From the NCBI RefSeq assembly GCF_002288925.2, contig NW_022098037.1:5706287-5770286 (forward strand): a stretch of 64,000 nt of DNA, read 5' to 3'. Positions 62,872-64,000 of this stretch are shown here, in pieces. The position numbers and the translations under genes were made by a program. Source of the stretch: Delphinapterus leucas (lineage: Eukaryota > Chordata > Mammalia > Artiodactyla > Monodontidae). Under the pieces are notes generated by a model that saw only the letters and a program-made list of their open reading frames with translations, had not been told where the DNA came from and did not search any database. Numbering within the stretch: position 1 is the stretch's first letter; each line of letters begins with the position of its first letter.

Positions 62872-62914
62872 ATTCTGTATCAGTAACTTCTGGAATAAGT
62901 TACTGATACAGAAT
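62872..62914. repeat. Perfect 18-bp inverted repeat, 7-base loop
   Basis: ATTCTGTATCAGTAACTT at 62872-62889, loop 'ctggaat', then AAGTTACTGATACAGAAT at 62897-62914. The right arm runs into AATAAA (62912-62917). Confidence 0.97.
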
Positions 62915-63470
62915 AAAGTATCATCTGGCAGTTCCAAGAACTGGTTTTATTTTTTTGAAAAATTGTAAGTTAATTCATAAAGAGCCCTGTCTTCATCAGG
63001 CTACTGATTTCCAACTCTAGTTCTAATTTCACACTTTGATACAGTGAGAATATTCTTGAAATACACATTTTATCCAGTATTCATGATCAGGGAATTTCTC
63101 CAATTATATTCACATTGGATGAATTTTTATTTATATATAGCTGACTCTTCCAAAATAAATTTTTTTTTAAAGTAAGCAGTGGCTGAAAGATACTTTCTTC
63201 AAATATATTTTGAAATGCCCTTAAAGACCTAGTGTTTCTAATTGTTTTCACAATTTTAAAAGTACATTGTTGAAGTTAGAAAGAAATTATCATTTCTTCT
63301 TAATAGTAGTGCAAGATTTTAAAAGTTTCTTTTTGTTTAATATTTAGTAAAATGAATATTAAGCTTAAATTACTGACGTACCTGGAAGAAGAAATAATGT
63401 GTACTTTCAAAAAAGAATGAAATATTTAAATTTTTCGTTTCTATAATTTGTTAACGTGACTAACATATCA

Positions 63471-63476
63471 AATAAA
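63471..63476 (+). terminator. Distal poly(A) signal candidate for GAS2L3
   Basis: AATAAA in tcaAATAAAtcttcag, 2.7 kb after the stop. Confidence 0.3.
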
Positions 63477-64000
63477 TCTTCAGAGGAAAATGAAATGCTG
63501 ATTATTTTTGCATTGTTTGAGCTTACACTAGGTGTTTAAGGCTTATATCTTTAAAATGCTTTGATAAATTAGATGATCTCTAACTTTCCTCTCCACACTG
63601 AGTTAACAATTCTTAATGGATAAGGGAAATTTTTTGAGAAAAGAAATTACTGTTCCTTCTGCAATATATATCTGATACAAAAATCTGTTACTTCTTTAAA
63701 AGGCTTTAGTTACAAGTTGTCATGATACAGTCATATCCAGGTTTACATACTGACTCCATTTGAATCCAAAGTTGTATATATTTTCTTGTGCCAGCAGTGT
63801 TTGTATCAGATTTTAACTTATATTTTCTCAAGTATTAAAGTTTAAACGTATATACCAAGTCCTCAGTTTACATTTTTGTGTGTTGTGAATACATTCTGAT
63901 CACTTGGTTCATGTCAGAAGTTGCATATATGAAGCATTCATAATTTGAGGATAGTTTTAATTTTATTGCTATTTAAAATGCCCTTCTGATACCTGTGAAA

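Larger units (their letters stand above)
60784..64000 (+). other. GAS2L3: GAS2L3 3' UTR and flank
   Basis: AT-rich, no coding frame. AATAAA hexamers lie at 61457, 61823, 62706 (inside a SINE tail), 62912 (in a hairpin) and 63471. Which ends the mRNA is unknown. Holds one CHR SINE (62429-62759). The rest of the stretch to the window end shows no repeat or gene I can name. Confidence 0.6.

Overview
The window is mammalian nuclear DNA, most likely from a cetacean (whale or dolphin). It has small exons with GT/AG borders in large introns and a single CpG-rich promoter. Ten tRNA-derived SINEs carry the box B motif 'GGGTTCGTGCCC' or a decayed form of it and match the CHR family of whales and hippos. 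No ruminant BovB or Bov-A2 elements were seen. The species call rests on remembered repeat families and was not searched.

Two protein-coding genes lie head to tail on the + strand. Positions 1-24.2 kb hold the 3' part of NR1H4, which encodes the bile-acid nuclear receptor FXR. Seven exons cover the second zinc finger, the hinge and the whole ligand-binding domain through the stop codon. The exon for the first zinc finger must lie upstream. Positions 24.2-29.8 kb are intergenic and filled with old repeats. A CpG island at 29.8-30.35 kb is the promoter and first non-coding exon of GAS2L3. Eight coding exons of GAS2L3 follow (41365-60783) and join without a frame break into 694 codons plus stop. 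They give a calponin-homology domain, a GAR domain and a long basic Ser/Pro/Lys-rich tail. The window ends in the 3' UTR or 3' flank of GAS2L3. The two genes are neighbours in other mammals, so this is conserved synteny. They do not act in one pathway: FXR is a metabolic transcription factor and GAS2L3 is a cytoskeletal linker used in cytokinesis.

The rest is intron and intergenic DNA with interspersed repeats: CHR SINEs, MIR, L2, several L1 fragments (one of about 2.75 kb), two Tigger-like DNA transposons, a 79-bp palindromic mariner MITE, two LTRs and simple repeats. I found no third protein-coding gene, RNA gene, CRISPR array or previously unknown system. The best points for a second look are the tandem splice donor that makes the FXR MYTG insert, the mariner hairpin in a GAS2L3 intron, a perfect hairpin overlapping a poly(A) hexamer, and the arrangement of CCAAT boxes in the GAS2L3 CpG island.
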